A stretch of 64,000 bases of DNA from Acinetobacter corruptisaponis (GCF_030053775.1 NZ_CP125669.1:1297962-1361961), one strand, 5' to 3'; counted from the first letter of the stretch, positions 32,041 through 40,097 are shown. Notes: a model not told the origin generated them from the letters alone. Numbers and translations: made by a program.

Positions 32041-32463
32041 ATGAAAAAAATTAATTTATTGATTATTGTGAGCGGTACACTTCTGGTTGCGGCATGTCAA
32101 AGCACTCCACATCAGTACAATGGTGTAACAGGTTATGAAATTGAAAATAAAACGGCAACTTCGGCAACACTGGCTTATACCTTGGCAGCACGCAGCAACA
32201 GTGATGTTGATGAGAAAAAGCTACAGCACGCCTGTAAACAGGTGTTAGGAATGGAAAAAACCTATAAAATTTCGATACTCAGTGTCAATGAAATTATGAA
32301 CCCTACCAAACAGGAACAATATGGGGTGCAACTTGGCAACAGCCGTGCAACTTTTGGTCTATCCAACTCACCTGATTTAAACAATAGTGAGGGTTATGCA
32401 ACACGTCAAGCACTGGAAACACGCCCAACAACACTTAAAGTGGTCCGCTACACCTGTTCATAA
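32041..32463 (+). CDS. Small lipoprotein, unknown function
   Basis: A 140-residue protein with a clear lipoprotein signal (LLIIVSGTLLVAAC, cleavage before Cys19), predicted to be anchored in the outer membrane. The mature part has two more Cys residues (about 57 and near the C-terminus) that could form a disulphide. No known domain is recognised. aataggacc precedes the ATG. It stands alone between glpK and a convergent methyltransferase gene; a hairpin follows at 32477-32503. Confidence 0.75.
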   Translation: MKKINLLIIVSGTLLVAACQSTPHQYNGVTGYEIENKTATSATLAYTLAARSNSDVDEKKLQHACKQVLGMEKTYKISILSVNEIMNPTKQEQYGVQLGNSRATFGLSNSPDLNNSEGYATRQALETRPTTLKVVRYTCS

Positions 32464-32476
32464 TAATTAAAAAAAT

Positions 32477-32503
32477 AAGGTGGTTGATTTAAACCACCTT
32501 ACC
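32477..32503. terminator. Hairpin between convergent genes
   Basis: AAGGTGGTT and AACCACCTT pair around a 7-nt loop. No long T-run follows, so its efficiency as a terminator is uncertain. Confidence 0.5.
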
Positions 32504-32520
32504 CTATAACTGTGTATTTA

Positions 32521-33189
32521 TTATAAGGTCTTATAAAAACTGACATTGCGAAACTCTTTGGCTTCATCCAGATCAGGCCAAGTGGTTGCACTGCGCTCAT
32601 CAATCTTCATATATTGGGGATGGCTAAAGTTTTTAACCCGACTATCCGCTACCCAGACTTCTGGTGCGAATTTTAGAAACTCATCCAGAAAGAATCGGTT
32701 ACACTGATCATAAAGCACATCCGCAGCCAGCAAGACATCCACCTGTTCTGACTTGTATAAATCATCCAGATACTCAAGCTCGACATCATTGAGCAAGGCA
32801 TTTTCACGACATGATTCCAGGCTGACCTGATCAATATCACAGCAGATGACCCGCTTTGCCCCTGCCATTTTTGCGGCAATCGCCACCACGCCTGAACCAG
32901 CCCCAAAATCCAGTACCACTTTATCTTTAACATGATGCGGTTCAGCCAATAACCATTGCGCCATTGCCAAACCCGATGCCCAGCAAAAAATCCAATATGG
33001 CGTTTCATTCCAGATCCGACGAATCACTTCATCATCCAGACGGTTAGTCGGAAATACAGGGGGAATCAGCCATAAGGAAATTGGCGTTTCAGGAAGCTGT
33101 TGTGCCAATAAATCAGTGTTTGGAATAACTTCATGCAAAGCTTTCAGCAGTTGCTCAGGTGCTTTGGCAAATTGAAAAGTACAACTCAT
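32521..33189 (-). CDS. Class I SAM-dependent protein methyltransferase (ETFB-KMT-like)
   Basis: A 222-residue methyltransferase with motif I VLDFGAGSGVVAIAAKMAGA, CCDID and the LLAADVLYDQ post-motif of the group that includes electron-transfer-flavoprotein-beta lysine methyltransferases. Its substrate is most likely a protein lysine, but this is inferred from family resemblance. It lies downstream of folD on the same strand, separated by a REP-like hairpin. Confidence 0.8.
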   Translation of the reverse strand: MSCTFQFAKAPEQLLKALHEVIPNTDLLAQQLPETPISLWLIPPVFPTNRLDDEVIRRIWNETPYWIFCWASGLAMAQWLLAEPHHVKDKVVLDFGAGSGVVAIAAKMAGAKRVICCDIDQVSLESCRENALLNDVELEYLDDLYKSEQVDVLLAADVLYDQCNRFFLDEFLKFAPEVWVADSRVKNFSHPQYMKIDERSATTWPDLDEAKEFRNVSFYKTL

Positions 33190-33209
33190 AGGCTTGTTTC
33201 TATCGTGTT

Positions 33210-33230
33210 CCCTCTCCTTTTAGGAGAGGG
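33210..33230. repeat. REP-like hairpin CCCTCTCC/GGAGAGGG
   Basis: Perfect 8-bp arms around TTTTA, followed by ctagggagagg, a partial third copy. It resembles the short repeats scattered between genes in many gamma-proteobacteria. Confidence 0.55.
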
Positions 33231-33253
33231 CTAGGGAGAGGTCAACAGAGATT

Positions 33254-34102
33254 TTAACCTAAAGCTTTTTCAGCGGCTTCAACGGTCTGACGAATCAATG
33301 TGGTAATCGTCATAGGGCCAACACCGCCTGGTACTGGTGTATAGGCAGATGCAACCTCTTCAATACCAACAAGCTGGATATCACCTACACCACCGCCATC
33401 ACGAGGATGGAAACCAGCATCAACCACAACCGCACCTTGCTTGATCCAGTCTTTCTGAATCAATTCAGCCTTACCGACTGCGCCGACAATAATATCTGCC
33501 TGTTTAACCAGCTCAGGAAGATTCTGGGTACGTGAATGGCAAATCGTCACTGTCGCATTGGCCTGTAACAGCATCATCGCCATTGGTTTACCTAGAATCG
33601 CTGAACGCCCCACCACCACCGCATGTTTACCTGCGATTTCAATGTTGTTTTCCTGCAAAATGGTCATGATGCCCGCTGGTGTCGCTGAACCATAAGCAGA
33701 CTCACCCATTGCCATACGACCAAAACCAAGGCAAGTTACCCCATCCACATCCTTTTTCAGTGAAATGGCATCAAAGCATGCTCTTTCATCAATCTGTTCA
33801 GGCACTGGGTGTTGCAACAAGATACCATGCACATCAGGGTTGGCATTGAGTTTTTCAATTTCAGCCAGAAGTTGCGCTGTGGTGGTTTCTTTTGGTAATT
33901 CAATTTTAAGTGAGTCCATTCCCACACGACGGCAAGCATTGCCTTTCATACGCACATAAGTTGCAGATGCACCATCATCCCCGACAAGAATGGTTGCCAG
34001 AATTGGGGTACGCCCCGTTTTTGCTTTAAGTGCCTCTACACGTACCAACAAATCTGCCTCGATTTGTTTTGCCAATGCACGACCGTCTAAAACCAATGCC
34101 AC
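33254..34102 (-). CDS. folD: Bifunctional methylene-THF dehydrogenase / cyclohydrolase
   Basis: A full-length 282-residue cytoplasmic enzyme that interconverts 5,10-methylene- and 10-formyl-tetrahydrofolate with NADP. It shows [16 protein letters not shown], the [14 protein letters not shown] signature with active-site region, [16 protein letters not shown] in the nucleotide domain and the C-terminal [11 protein letters not shown]. Its promoter lies before the tRNA pair at 34273. Confidence 0.97.
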   Translation of the reverse strand: MALVLDGRALAKQIEADLLVRVEALKAKTGRTPILATILVGDDGASATYVRMKGNACRRVGMDSLKIELPKETTTAQLLAEIEKLNANPDVHGILLQHPVPEQIDERACFDAISLKKDVDGVTCLGFGRMAMGESAYGSATPAGIMTILQENNIEIAGKHAVVVGRSAILGKPMAMMLLQANATVTICHSRTQNLPELVKQADIIVGAVGKAELIQKDWIKQGAVVVDAGFHPRDGGGVGDIQLVGIEEVASAYTPVPGGVGPMTITTLIRQTVEAAEKALG

Positions 34103-34272
34103 AGCGTATCTCCCAAGTGAGTATAAGTAAGCGCTTACTAATCAGATAAGTATGCAAATGATACATGATAATTTGCCCAATATGCTTTTAGATGTTGTTT
34201 TTATGTGCATATTCACCCGAAACACTATTGTTTTTTTCCTAAAGATTGCTAATATGTGCATCACCAAGAGAT

Positions 34273-34346
34273 GGCGGGGTGGCAGAGTGGTCATGCAGCG
34301 GACTGCAACTCCGTGTACGCCGGTTCGATTCCGACCTCCGCCTCCA
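34273..34346 (+). tRNA. tRNA-Cys (GCA)
   Basis: A 74-nt cloverleaf with acceptor GGCGGGG pairing with CTCCGCC, anticodon loop CTGCAAC (anticodon GCA), GGTTCGATTCC T-arm and encoded CCA. It is 8 bp upstream of the tRNA-Leu gene, so they are co-transcribed. Confidence 0.95.
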
Positions 34347-34354
34347 TTGGTAAA

Positions 34355-34440
34355 GCCCGAGTGGTGAAATCGGTAGACACAGGGGATTTAAAATCCCCCG
34401 CCCACAAAGCGTGCCAGTTCGAGTCTGGCCTCGGGCACCA
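34355..34440 (+). tRNA. tRNA-Leu (UAA), copy 1
   Basis: An 86-nt class II tRNA with a long variable arm, anticodon loop TTTAAAA (anticodon TAA), GCCCGAG acceptor and encoded CCA. It is identical to the copy at 39979-40064. Confidence 0.95.
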
Positions 34441-34473
34441 TTTTTCAGCAAATGAAATATGGTGCTAAAAATT

Positions 34474-34495
34474 CCAGCTTAATGCTGGTTTTTTT
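34474..34495 (+). terminator. Terminator of the tRNA-Cys/tRNA-Leu unit
   Basis: CCAGC-ttaat-GCTGG followed by seven T's. The same structure follows the second tRNA-Leu copy. Confidence 0.85.
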
Positions 34496-34569
34496 ATGTC
34501 TGAAAATATGTGTAAAATATAGAAAAGACTGCCTAAACAGCTTCTTAATATGGTATTTATAATTTTAAT

Positions 34570-35142
34570 TCAACTGTAGTTTGCCACGAGAAAACAAACA
34601 ATCCACACAATAAAATAAGCCAGACTTTGATCCAGCGCTTTAGCACGCTGGAATAAATACACAGGCACTAACCACACCATACCTTTGAATTTTTCTGTTT
34701 TCACCCCTACCTTTTCTAATCTTCTTTCATCCAAAATAGAAAGCATGATATTTAAGGCGATGGTAATTACAAAATAATAGCCCTCTTCAACCTTATAAGT
34801 CGCTAATTCGACATTTCCCCCAGAGAACATGCCTGTTACAAAATACTCCAGAAACAGTCCTAAAATGGGTGCAAAAGCCAATATCCACACCATTGTATTA
34901 TTTACATGCTGACCTGTTAATGGTGGTGGCAGAGTACGATCAACAAACTGATTCAACTCAGTTTTATCCAAAGTTATCCAGTCATTTAAACCTTTTCGCC
35001 ATACTGCTGTATCTCGATGCAACCCTCCTGTTTGAATAAGCTCAATCATTTGTGATTGAGAAATTGCTCCAACACGTTCCCCATTTTTCTCATAAAACCA
35101 ATCATGAGCTAAAGTTTCTGTTTGATTAAGATTTTGTTCCAT
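34570..35142 (-). CDS. GYF_2-domain membrane protein
   Basis: A 190-residue protein. Residues about 12-60 form a GYF_2 (DUF4339) domain: DWFYEKNGERVGAISQSQM, TAVWRKGLNDW. This domain is thought to bind proline-rich peptides. The C-terminal part has about three hydrophobic segments, including NTMVWILAFAPILGLFLEYF and SLAYFIVWIVCFLVANYS. The ATG at 35142 has aggaagcagg upstream. Function unknown; GYF_2 plus membrane segments is common in bacteria without a known role. Confidence 0.7.
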   Translation of the reverse strand: MEQNLNQTETLAHDWFYEKNGERVGAISQSQMIELIQTGGLHRDTAVWRKGLNDWITLDKTELNQFVDRTLPPPLTGQHVNNTMVWILAFAPILGLFLEYFVTGMFSGGNVELATYKVEEGYYFVITIALNIMLSILDERRLEKVGVKTEKFKGMVWLVPVYLFQRAKALDQSLAYFIVWIVCFLVANYS

Positions 35143-35310
35143 CACCTGCTTCCTATAAAAGTAACAGACTCAATATATAAAAGCTGTTTGACAGTTTGTG
35201 TCAGAGTGAAATATTTTATTAATTTTTAGGTTTAAATTTTAAAATGACATCACCTGTCATTCCCCTTATTCATAATTACTTTAATTTCTAAAGATAATGA
35301 GAAAGAATAT

Positions 35311-35508
35311 ATGATTATTGGGATTATTTTATATTATTCACGTTTGAATAAAGTAGGCATTATTATTGATGAGAATGCTGTTCGCTACCCATTCCCTAGC
35401 AATGAATGGTAAAAAGATATTGATCTGAAGCTTGGACTAAAGGTCATATTTGATTTAGATCAAGATGATCAAGCAACCAATATTCGTCAGGAATGGCTTG
35501 TTGCCTAA
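35311..35508 (+). pseudogene. Short gene interrupted by an in-frame stop
   Basis: From the ATG at 35311 the frame reads IIGIILYYSRLNKVGIIIDE...FPSNEW, meets TAA, then continues in the same phase with DIDLKLGLKVIFDLDQDDQATNIRQEWLVA to a second stop. The two halves look like one small beta-rich protein of about 65 residues broken by a point mutation. Family uncertain. Confidence 0.45.
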
Positions 35509-35534
35509 TCTACAACGTTATCAGGAGATACTAT

Positions 35535-35696
35535 ATGCCTTTTCTCATCTTAGTATTTTTTGCTTTTTTAGTTGCGACCTATGCAAAAAGCCAAGGTCAG
35601 TCTTTTCTATTGTGGTTCTTGATTTCTGGTCTTTTTACGCCAATTTTTGGATTTATTGGGTTGATGGTTTATTTGAAATTCAATGAATATGACTAA
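35535..35696 (+). CDS. Small membrane protein
   Basis: A 53-residue protein that is almost wholly hydrophobic, with two predicted membrane helices (MPFLILVFFAFLVATY and LLWFLISGLFTPIFGFIGL). The start at 35535 is supported by caggag 8 nt upstream. It lies 26 bp downstream of the disrupted small gene and may have been co-transcribed with it. Function unknown. Confidence 0.55.
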   Translation: MPFLILVFFAFLVATYAKSQGQSFLLWFLISGLFTPIFGFIGLMVYLKFNEYD

Positions 35697-35797
35697 AGAT
35701 CAAAGTAAAACCATTAAATAATTTTACCCCCTCCTTTCTCTTTGTTTTTATTCCTTGTATAGCCTTTTCAATGGAATAATATAATCTGAAAATCACA

Positions 35798-36364
35798 ATG
35801 ACCTATCAGCAGCTACAACAATATTTTTCTCAACACCGCCCTGAATATAATGATGATTTTAATTTGCGGATTCATCGTGCATTGAGTTGGCTTGAAAAAG
35901 CTGAACAGTCTGATGATCTAGATTCTCGCTTTATTTTCTTATGGATTTGTTTTAATGCAGGTTATGCGAAAGACTTAGCCTCAATTTTGCGTAGTGTAGA
36001 TAGAAACTCATTTGTCGAGTTTATCAATAAAATTTATTATTTTGATGATCAGCAAAAAATTTACTCATCTGTTTGGAATACATTTTCAAATAGCATTCGT
36101 ATCTTGTTAGATAATAAATTTACCTTTCAAGAATTTTGGGACTTTCATAACAATCTGATTGATCAAAAAACCTGGGAACAAAGTTTTGCACAACATAAGC
36201 AAAAAGCTCTACGTGCTTTAACCGAAAAAGATACCTCTAGTTTATTGGTTTGTATCTTTAGCCAACTCTATACTCTACGCAATCAAATTATTTATGGTGG
36301 CGCAACTTATAATATAGTCAAATTACTATTAATCTCATACAATAATTTAAAAAAAGACCTTTAA
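35798..36364 (+). CDS. HEPN (Apea-like) domain protein
   Basis: A 188-residue all-helical protein. DFNLRIHRALSWLEKAE, LDSRFIFLWICFNAGYA and LYTLRNQIIYGGATYN match the Apea-like HEPN family, whose members are often RNases in defence or toxin systems. The catalytic motif is normally R-N-x3-H (for example RNQLVHGG). Here the histidine is Tyr (RNQIIYGG), so nuclease activity is doubtful. It is convergent with the GTPase cassette and followed by a good hairpin terminator. Confidence 0.65.
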   Translation: MTYQQLQQYFSQHRPEYNDDFNLRIHRALSWLEKAEQSDDLDSRFIFLWICFNAGYAKDLASILRSVDRNSFVEFINKIYYFDDQQKIYSSVWNTFSNSIRILLDNKFTFQEFWDFHNNLIDQKTWEQSFAQHKQKALRALTEKDTSSLLVCIFSQLYTLRNQIIYGGATYNIVKLLLISYNNLKKDL

Positions 36365-36494
36365 ATTGATGTGCTTATGAAATTATTTTGTATGTATTTT
36401 TTCATGATCTGACTATAGTTCAGTCAATCGCAGTCAAGTCAAAGATGCTTGTAACATCTTAATGAACTTGATGCCTGAAATACTGATGATTATG

Positions 36495-36535
36495 CTGCTT
36501 CACCCCAATAAAAAATCTTGGGGGAAGCAGTTTTA
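36495..36535 (+). terminator. Terminator of the HEPN gene
   Basis: CTGCTTCACCCC pairs with GGGGGAAGCAG around an A-rich loop and is followed by ttttat. It sits between convergent genes. Confidence 0.7.
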
Positions 36536-36554
36536 TCCTATAGTTCATATTTAA

Positions 36555-37349
36555 TTAATCGTCTCTAAAAATAACGGTAACCTTTAAACTCAAAGAGGTA
36601 TCAATATTTTTAATACTAGAAAAATCCATTTGAAGATTTGCCAACTTTGGAATTTTTGGTAATTCTGCCTTAGCAAACACCTTAACCGTATCCTTGAGAT
36701 CACGAGTTATATCTAAATGCACCACTTTTCGTTTCAATGGATTATTTTTATTTTTCATTAAACCTAATAAATCTCCTAATCCATCCTCTCGCTCTAAACG
36801 ATACAAATTAAAAAGCTGTTCTGCTTTTTCTAAATCAGGTTCACCTCCTTCCCAACAATATTCTTTCTTAATTTTTTGTCTGATCTTTTCCTGCATCTCA
36901 CGACTTATTTCCATCCCAGCTTTTGCAAAATCACTTGCTCCACCACCAACAGAACCACTCATTTTAGAATAATCTTGATCAGACTTTTCCATTTCAAAAA
37001 TGAGTTCTTTTGCACCTAAAGCACCACAAAAGTTTGCAAAATTCTCTATTTTTTTGATAGGATTTTCAGTAATCACTTTATTAGATAACTCATAAACATC
37101 TGTATCATCGGAATCATCTAAAATCAGGATTCTATTTTTTTGTAGCTTATTCTCCTTATCAAGCTGTGCAAGAATAGAAGAGTGTTTAAGATCATCGGGA
37201 TCAACTGGCACAGGTAAGTAATAAATATCATCATCTCGCAAAAATTTTGAATTTTCACGATTTTCCATACATATATCCAAATCACGATGATCGATCATCA
37301 CAATCGTTCTTCTTTCATCTCGTTTATCTGGAAAATATCCCATGCTCAT
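36555..37349 (-). CDS. Unknown protein, last gene of the GTPase cassette
   Basis: A 264-residue soluble, charged protein that I do not recognise. It has an Asp-rich N-terminal half (DDDIYYLPVPVDPDDL, ILILDDSDDTDVYEL), a Gly-rich turn (SGSVGGGASDFAKAG) and a C-terminal beta-rich region ending SLSLKVTVIFRDD. Its ATG overlaps the stop of the preceding 31-codon gene (ATGA), strong evidence of translational coupling within the operon. No enzyme motif is seen. The N-terminal IVMIDHRDLDIC and RILILDDSDD segments could form a receiver- or TIR-like fold; this is speculative. Confidence 0.6.
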   Translation of the reverse strand: MSMGYFPDKRDERRTIVMIDHRDLDICMENRENSKFLRDDDIYYLPVPVDPDDLKHSSILAQLDKENKLQKNRILILDDSDDTDVYELSNKVITENPIKKIENFANFCGALGAKELIFEMEKSDQDYSKMSGSVGGGASDFAKAGMEISREMQEKIRQKIKKEYCWEGGEPDLEKAEQLFNLYRLEREDGLGDLLGLMKNKNNPLKRKVVHLDITRDLKDTVKVFAKAELPKIPKLANLQMDFSSIKNIDTSLSLKVTVIFRDD

Positions 37350-37441
37350 TTTTTGACCTCACTTTCCTTTTTTACTTTATTTCGTTTATAACGATAAAGA
37401 CCTGACCCCAAAACTGTAATCCCAACACCAACAATCATCAC
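37346..37441 (-). CDS. 31-residue single-span membrane microprotein
   Basis: Starting at GTG (37441) or the next ATG, the product is one hydrophobic helix (MMIVGVGITVLGSGLYRY) followed by a Lys/Glu tail. Its TGA overlaps the ATG of the 264-residue gene (ATGA), and its GTG overlaps a TAG that ends the -1 frame of the upstream gene (TAGTG). The tight overlaps on both sides support it as a real coding unit despite its size. Function unknown. Confidence 0.5.
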   Translation of the reverse strand: MMIVGVGITVLGSGLYRYKRNKVKKESEVKK

Positions 37442-37478
37442 TATTTTAGAATGATGATCATCACAATGAGAATAATAA

Positions 37479-37967
37479 CTATCGTGAGGCTGACTGTAAT
37501 TTTTGCAATTCGGCTTTGATTTTCTTCCAAATGGTTCTGATTTTCCTCGTAATCCACCATCTGAATATGGACTTTTTTTTTACAGGGTTGAGTATATTTT
37601 TGATTGAATCCACACTAAAACCAGAATCTAAATTGTGATGAACAAATAAATATAGGACTCGCTCAAGCCCCTCTATATCAAAAGCATCATTATGTTCTGT
37701 TTCAACAAGAATAACAATTGGATTGTTTCTCCCCAAGTTATCTTTAAAACCTAAATTGATATTTAGTAAAAAATTATTCCCTAAAGAATATACCTTTAAA
37801 TTAGATTGACTGATTTCACATTTACCATGCAGTTTAGTTTCATAAACTAATTTAATATAAAGATCAGTATCAGCTTTCTGTAAAGATACCTCTTTCTCAT
37901 TTTGATATAAGGTCATAATATCTGCTTTATCTTTTTCTAAAGCTTGCATCCAACAAAAAATTTTCAT
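37479..37967 (-). CDS. Unknown protein of the GTPase cassette, possible -1 frameshift
   Basis: A 162-residue protein, 3 nt after the GTPase stop. The N-terminal ~125 residues look like a mixed alpha/beta domain (LYIKLVYETKLHG, NNFLLNINLGF, NPIVILVETEHNDAFDI). The zero frame ends in a basic, Trp-rich amphipathic helix (KKKSIFRWWITRKIRT). At 37581-37573 the message has A9 in the phase GTA-AAA-AAA-AAG, which contains the A-AAA-AAG slippery heptamer. Slipping by -1 replaces the tail by a hydrophilic coil plus a transmembrane helix (ITVSLTIVIILIVMIIILK), ends at 37441 and gives about 175 residues. Family unknown. Confidence 0.55.
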   Translation of the reverse strand: MKIFCWMQALEKDKADIMTLYQNEKEVSLQKADTDLYIKLVYETKLHGKCEISQSNLKVYSLGNNFLLNINLGFKDNLGRNNPIVILVETEHNDAFDIEGLERVLYLFVHHNLDSGFSVDSIKNILNPVKKKSIFRWWITRKIRTIWKKIKAELQKLQSASR

Positions 37968-37970
37968 CGC

Positions 37971-38633
37971 TTAGTTCCCTTTCTCAACTAGTTCATTAAA
38001 TGCTCTTAAAACCAATTTTTGTGTAGATACTGTATTTTTCAAACTACCAGAAACTAATCGCACTTGTGCCTGTGTAGCAAGTTCAGCTCGCATTTTTTTA
38101 ACAAGAGGATTACTGTTTAACTTATCTTCAAGGATAGCTGTCTCATAAATAGGCAATTGATCAGAAAAATTAGCAAGTAATATCACTTTAACATTTTCTT
38201 TTGTATATTCACTTTCTAAATAATTGGATATTGTAGTAATAGCATTATTAATCTCATCATTATATTTTTTATTCCTATTAATTAACTCATAGGAATTAAT
38301 CAGAAGAAAAATATGATCAGCATCTTTAAGTGCATAATCCCATGTAGAAAATTGCCGACCACTCACATCAGTTGCCTCAAACTTGATTTTCAAGTCTTTA
38401 ACCGAGATTTTCCCTTTAAACTTTTCAGGATCTATTGTTGCATCATATTTTTCAGGCAAATTACCATTTTGTAAAAAACTAAGTAATGTGGTTTTTCCAC
38501 TTTGACTTAAACCAAGAATCGCAATTTTTTTGTTTGCTAGTCCACTATAATATTTTTTTACATAGTATCCACCAATCACGCCTGCAACGGCAGTAATTGC
38601 AACACCTGCTAAAATCAACGGAGGTAAAGGCAT
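37971..38633 (-). CDS. Membrane-anchored small GTPase-like protein
   Basis: A 220-residue protein. An N-terminal membrane helix (LILAGVAITAVAGVIGGYYV) is followed by a P-loop GTPase domain: G1 GLSQSGKT (about residue 41), a G3-like DVSGRQ (in place of the canonical DxxG), and a G4-like NFSD. The overall order resembles ARF/SRP-receptor-beta-type small GTPases, with KIKFEATDVSG read as the switch II strand. The protein probably sits in the inner membrane facing the cytoplasm. It heads a compact run of at least three further genes and follows a WYL regulator by 85 bp. Role unknown; a switch in a defence or stress system is a reasonable guess. Confidence 0.65.
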   Translation of the reverse strand: MPLPPLILAGVAITAVAGVIGGYYVKKYYSGLANKKIAILGLSQSGKTTLLSFLQNGNLPEKYDATIDPEKFKGKISVKDLKIKFEATDVSGRQFSTWDYALKDADHIFLLINSYELINRNKKYNDEINNAITTISNYLESEYTKENVKVILLANFSDQLPIYETAILEDKLNSNPLVKKMRAELATQAQVRLVSGSLKNTVSTQKLVLRAFNELVEKGN

Positions 38634-38718
38634 TTTAAACTCTCTTTCACTTAAATAATATAACTCAAATATTTAGCTCTATTTAGGGCATCAACCTATT
38701 GCTGCATTTTTGACTTTC

Positions 38719-39615
38719 CTACCTCTCCATATACCTTTTCAACCCATATTCCAACTCATCCTGTAAATGCTCAGGACTAATAATTTCCACATGCGGAATC
38801 CAATACCTGACCAAAGGTAAAAGCTGCATGGCATGGCTAATTTTGCTGGATACCAATATCCCACCATCTTCCAATGTCTTAACCAGCTCTTGCCCAGGTA
38901 AAAGTTGGCGTTGCATAAAATGCAATACCACATCGGCATGAACTTTTAAAATCACTTCACTTTTTTCCTGTCCAAACCAAATACTGTCTTCATCTTCTAA
39001 TTGTTTTAAAATATCTGGATTCGGTTCGAATGTTGAAAGCTCATGCTGTTGATAAGAACGAGTTATACGACTCACCCGATAAGTAAGAAGCTTTCCTTTT
39101 CGCACAGCAGCCAAGTACCAGCTTCCATGATGATGAATCAAACGATAAGGCTCAACGACTCTAGGTTCGCCATTATATAAAAAGCCAATTTGCTGATTTT
39201 TCTCAATTGCTTCTGAAAGCATTGCCAGTAATTTTTCGAATTGACTTGCATCTTCATAAGCATAACCCTTTGCCTCATAGGTAAGCTGCTCACGATTTAA
39301 CAGCTTAGTTAAAAATGGTGTTGTTAAATTTGGATATAAGCTTTGAATGCCCGAAATTTTGGCAAAACTTCGTATGTCTTTTTGTTTAAATACACCAGTT
39401 GACTTGGTTTCCAAGTAATATCTTTGCTGATCATCCCGCTGTAATAATAACTCAGCACTTTCTAAACGGTTTATATCTCGAATAATGGTACGTTCACTCA
39501 CCTTGAAATCGTCTGCCAAACTCTTTACATCAAGATGTACACCATCATTTAACTTGACCAGTATCTTTGCTAAACGCTCAGCCAATTGCCCACTTTTTTC
39601 AGAACTTTTTGCCAT
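38719..39615 (-). CDS. WYL-domain HTH transcriptional regulator
   Basis: A 298-residue regulator. The N-terminal winged helix (LADDFKVSERTIIRDINRLESAELL) is followed by a WYL sensor domain (FLYNGEPRVVEPYRLIHHHGSWYLAAVRKGK, YRVSRI) and a C-terminal WCX-like extension. WYL regulators bind nucleic-acid or nucleotide ligands and often control defence islands (BrxR, CapW) or DNA-damage genes. It is the first gene of the cassette and is probably autoregulated through the palindrome at 39669. Confidence 0.85.
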   Translation of the reverse strand: MAKSSEKSGQLAERLAKILVKLNDGVHLDVKSLADDFKVSERTIIRDINRLESAELLLQRDDQQRYYLETKSTGVFKQKDIRSFAKISGIQSLYPNLTTPFLTKLLNREQLTYEAKGYAYEDASQFEKLLAMLSEAIEKNQQIGFLYNGEPRVVEPYRLIHHHGSWYLAAVRKGKLLTYRVSRITRSYQQHELSTFEPNPDILKQLEDEDSIWFGQEKSEVILKVHADVVLHFMQRQLLPGQELVKTLEDGGILVSSKISHAMQLLPLVRYWIPHVEIISPEHLQDELEYGLKRYMER

Positions 39616-39978
39616 TTCCTACCCAATTCATCTTATTCTGTTCATCTATACATATTCTTCACATCCTTATGACAGGTTGTGTCATGAAAAATGAAAATAT
39701 AAGAAATTTTTTATCACTTTTTCTATAGATAAAGCATATCCTCACCATACAGATCATTATATGGGCTAAATAACTAAAATTTAAAATTTTTTCTTTTTAT
39801 TTCTAACTTACATTTTTGTTAGAAAGTCAAAATTAAAGGTAGTTAATGACAAAAATAGTTAAGATGATTACCTAGAAACTTAGTCTCCATAAATAAACAC
39901 ATGAATTGACTGAAAAGAAAGCAAATACTTGGTTTTACTCTTGCCAAGTTTTCAAGTGTCCTCTATTATTGCGCTCAT
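39616..39978. other. Upstream region of the WYL gene, no gene seen
   Basis: A 363-bp AT-rich stretch between the WYL gene and tRNA-Leu copy 2. Apart from the palindrome at 39669-39685 I find no coding frame or repeat. It must contain the promoter for the WYL gene and for the second tRNA-Leu. Confidence 0.55.
39669..39685. promoter_or_regulatory. Palindrome ATGACA-N5-TGTCAT, candidate WYL operator
   Basis: Perfect 6-bp arms 54 bp upstream of the WYL regulator start, in the position expected of an autoregulatory site. Confidence 0.45.
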
Positions 39979-40064
39979 GCCCGAGTGGTGAAATCGGTAG
40001 ACACAGGGGATTTAAAATCCCCCGCCCACAAAGCGTGCCAGTTCGAGTCTGGCCTCGGGCACCA
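39979..40064 (+). tRNA. tRNA-Leu (UAA), copy 2
   Basis: Identical over all 86 nt to the copy at 34355, including encoded CCA. The downstream 57 nt, with the CCAGC/GCTGG terminator at 40098-40119, is identical too, while the upstream sequence differs and lacks tRNA-Cys. Confidence 0.95.
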
Positions 40065-40097
40065 TTTTTCAGCAAATGAAATATGGTGCTAAAAATT

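Larger units (their letters stand above)
34498..39978. mobile_element. Genomic island bounded by duplicated tRNA-Leu
   Basis: The 143-bp segment 34355-34497 (tRNA-Leu plus its terminator) is repeated exactly at 39979-40121 in direct orientation. The 5.5 kb between them is AT-rich and filled mainly with unrecognised genes. No integrase is present, so this may be the decayed or minimal form of a tRNA-targeted island, or the product of a recombination that duplicated the tRNA. Confidence 0.6.
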
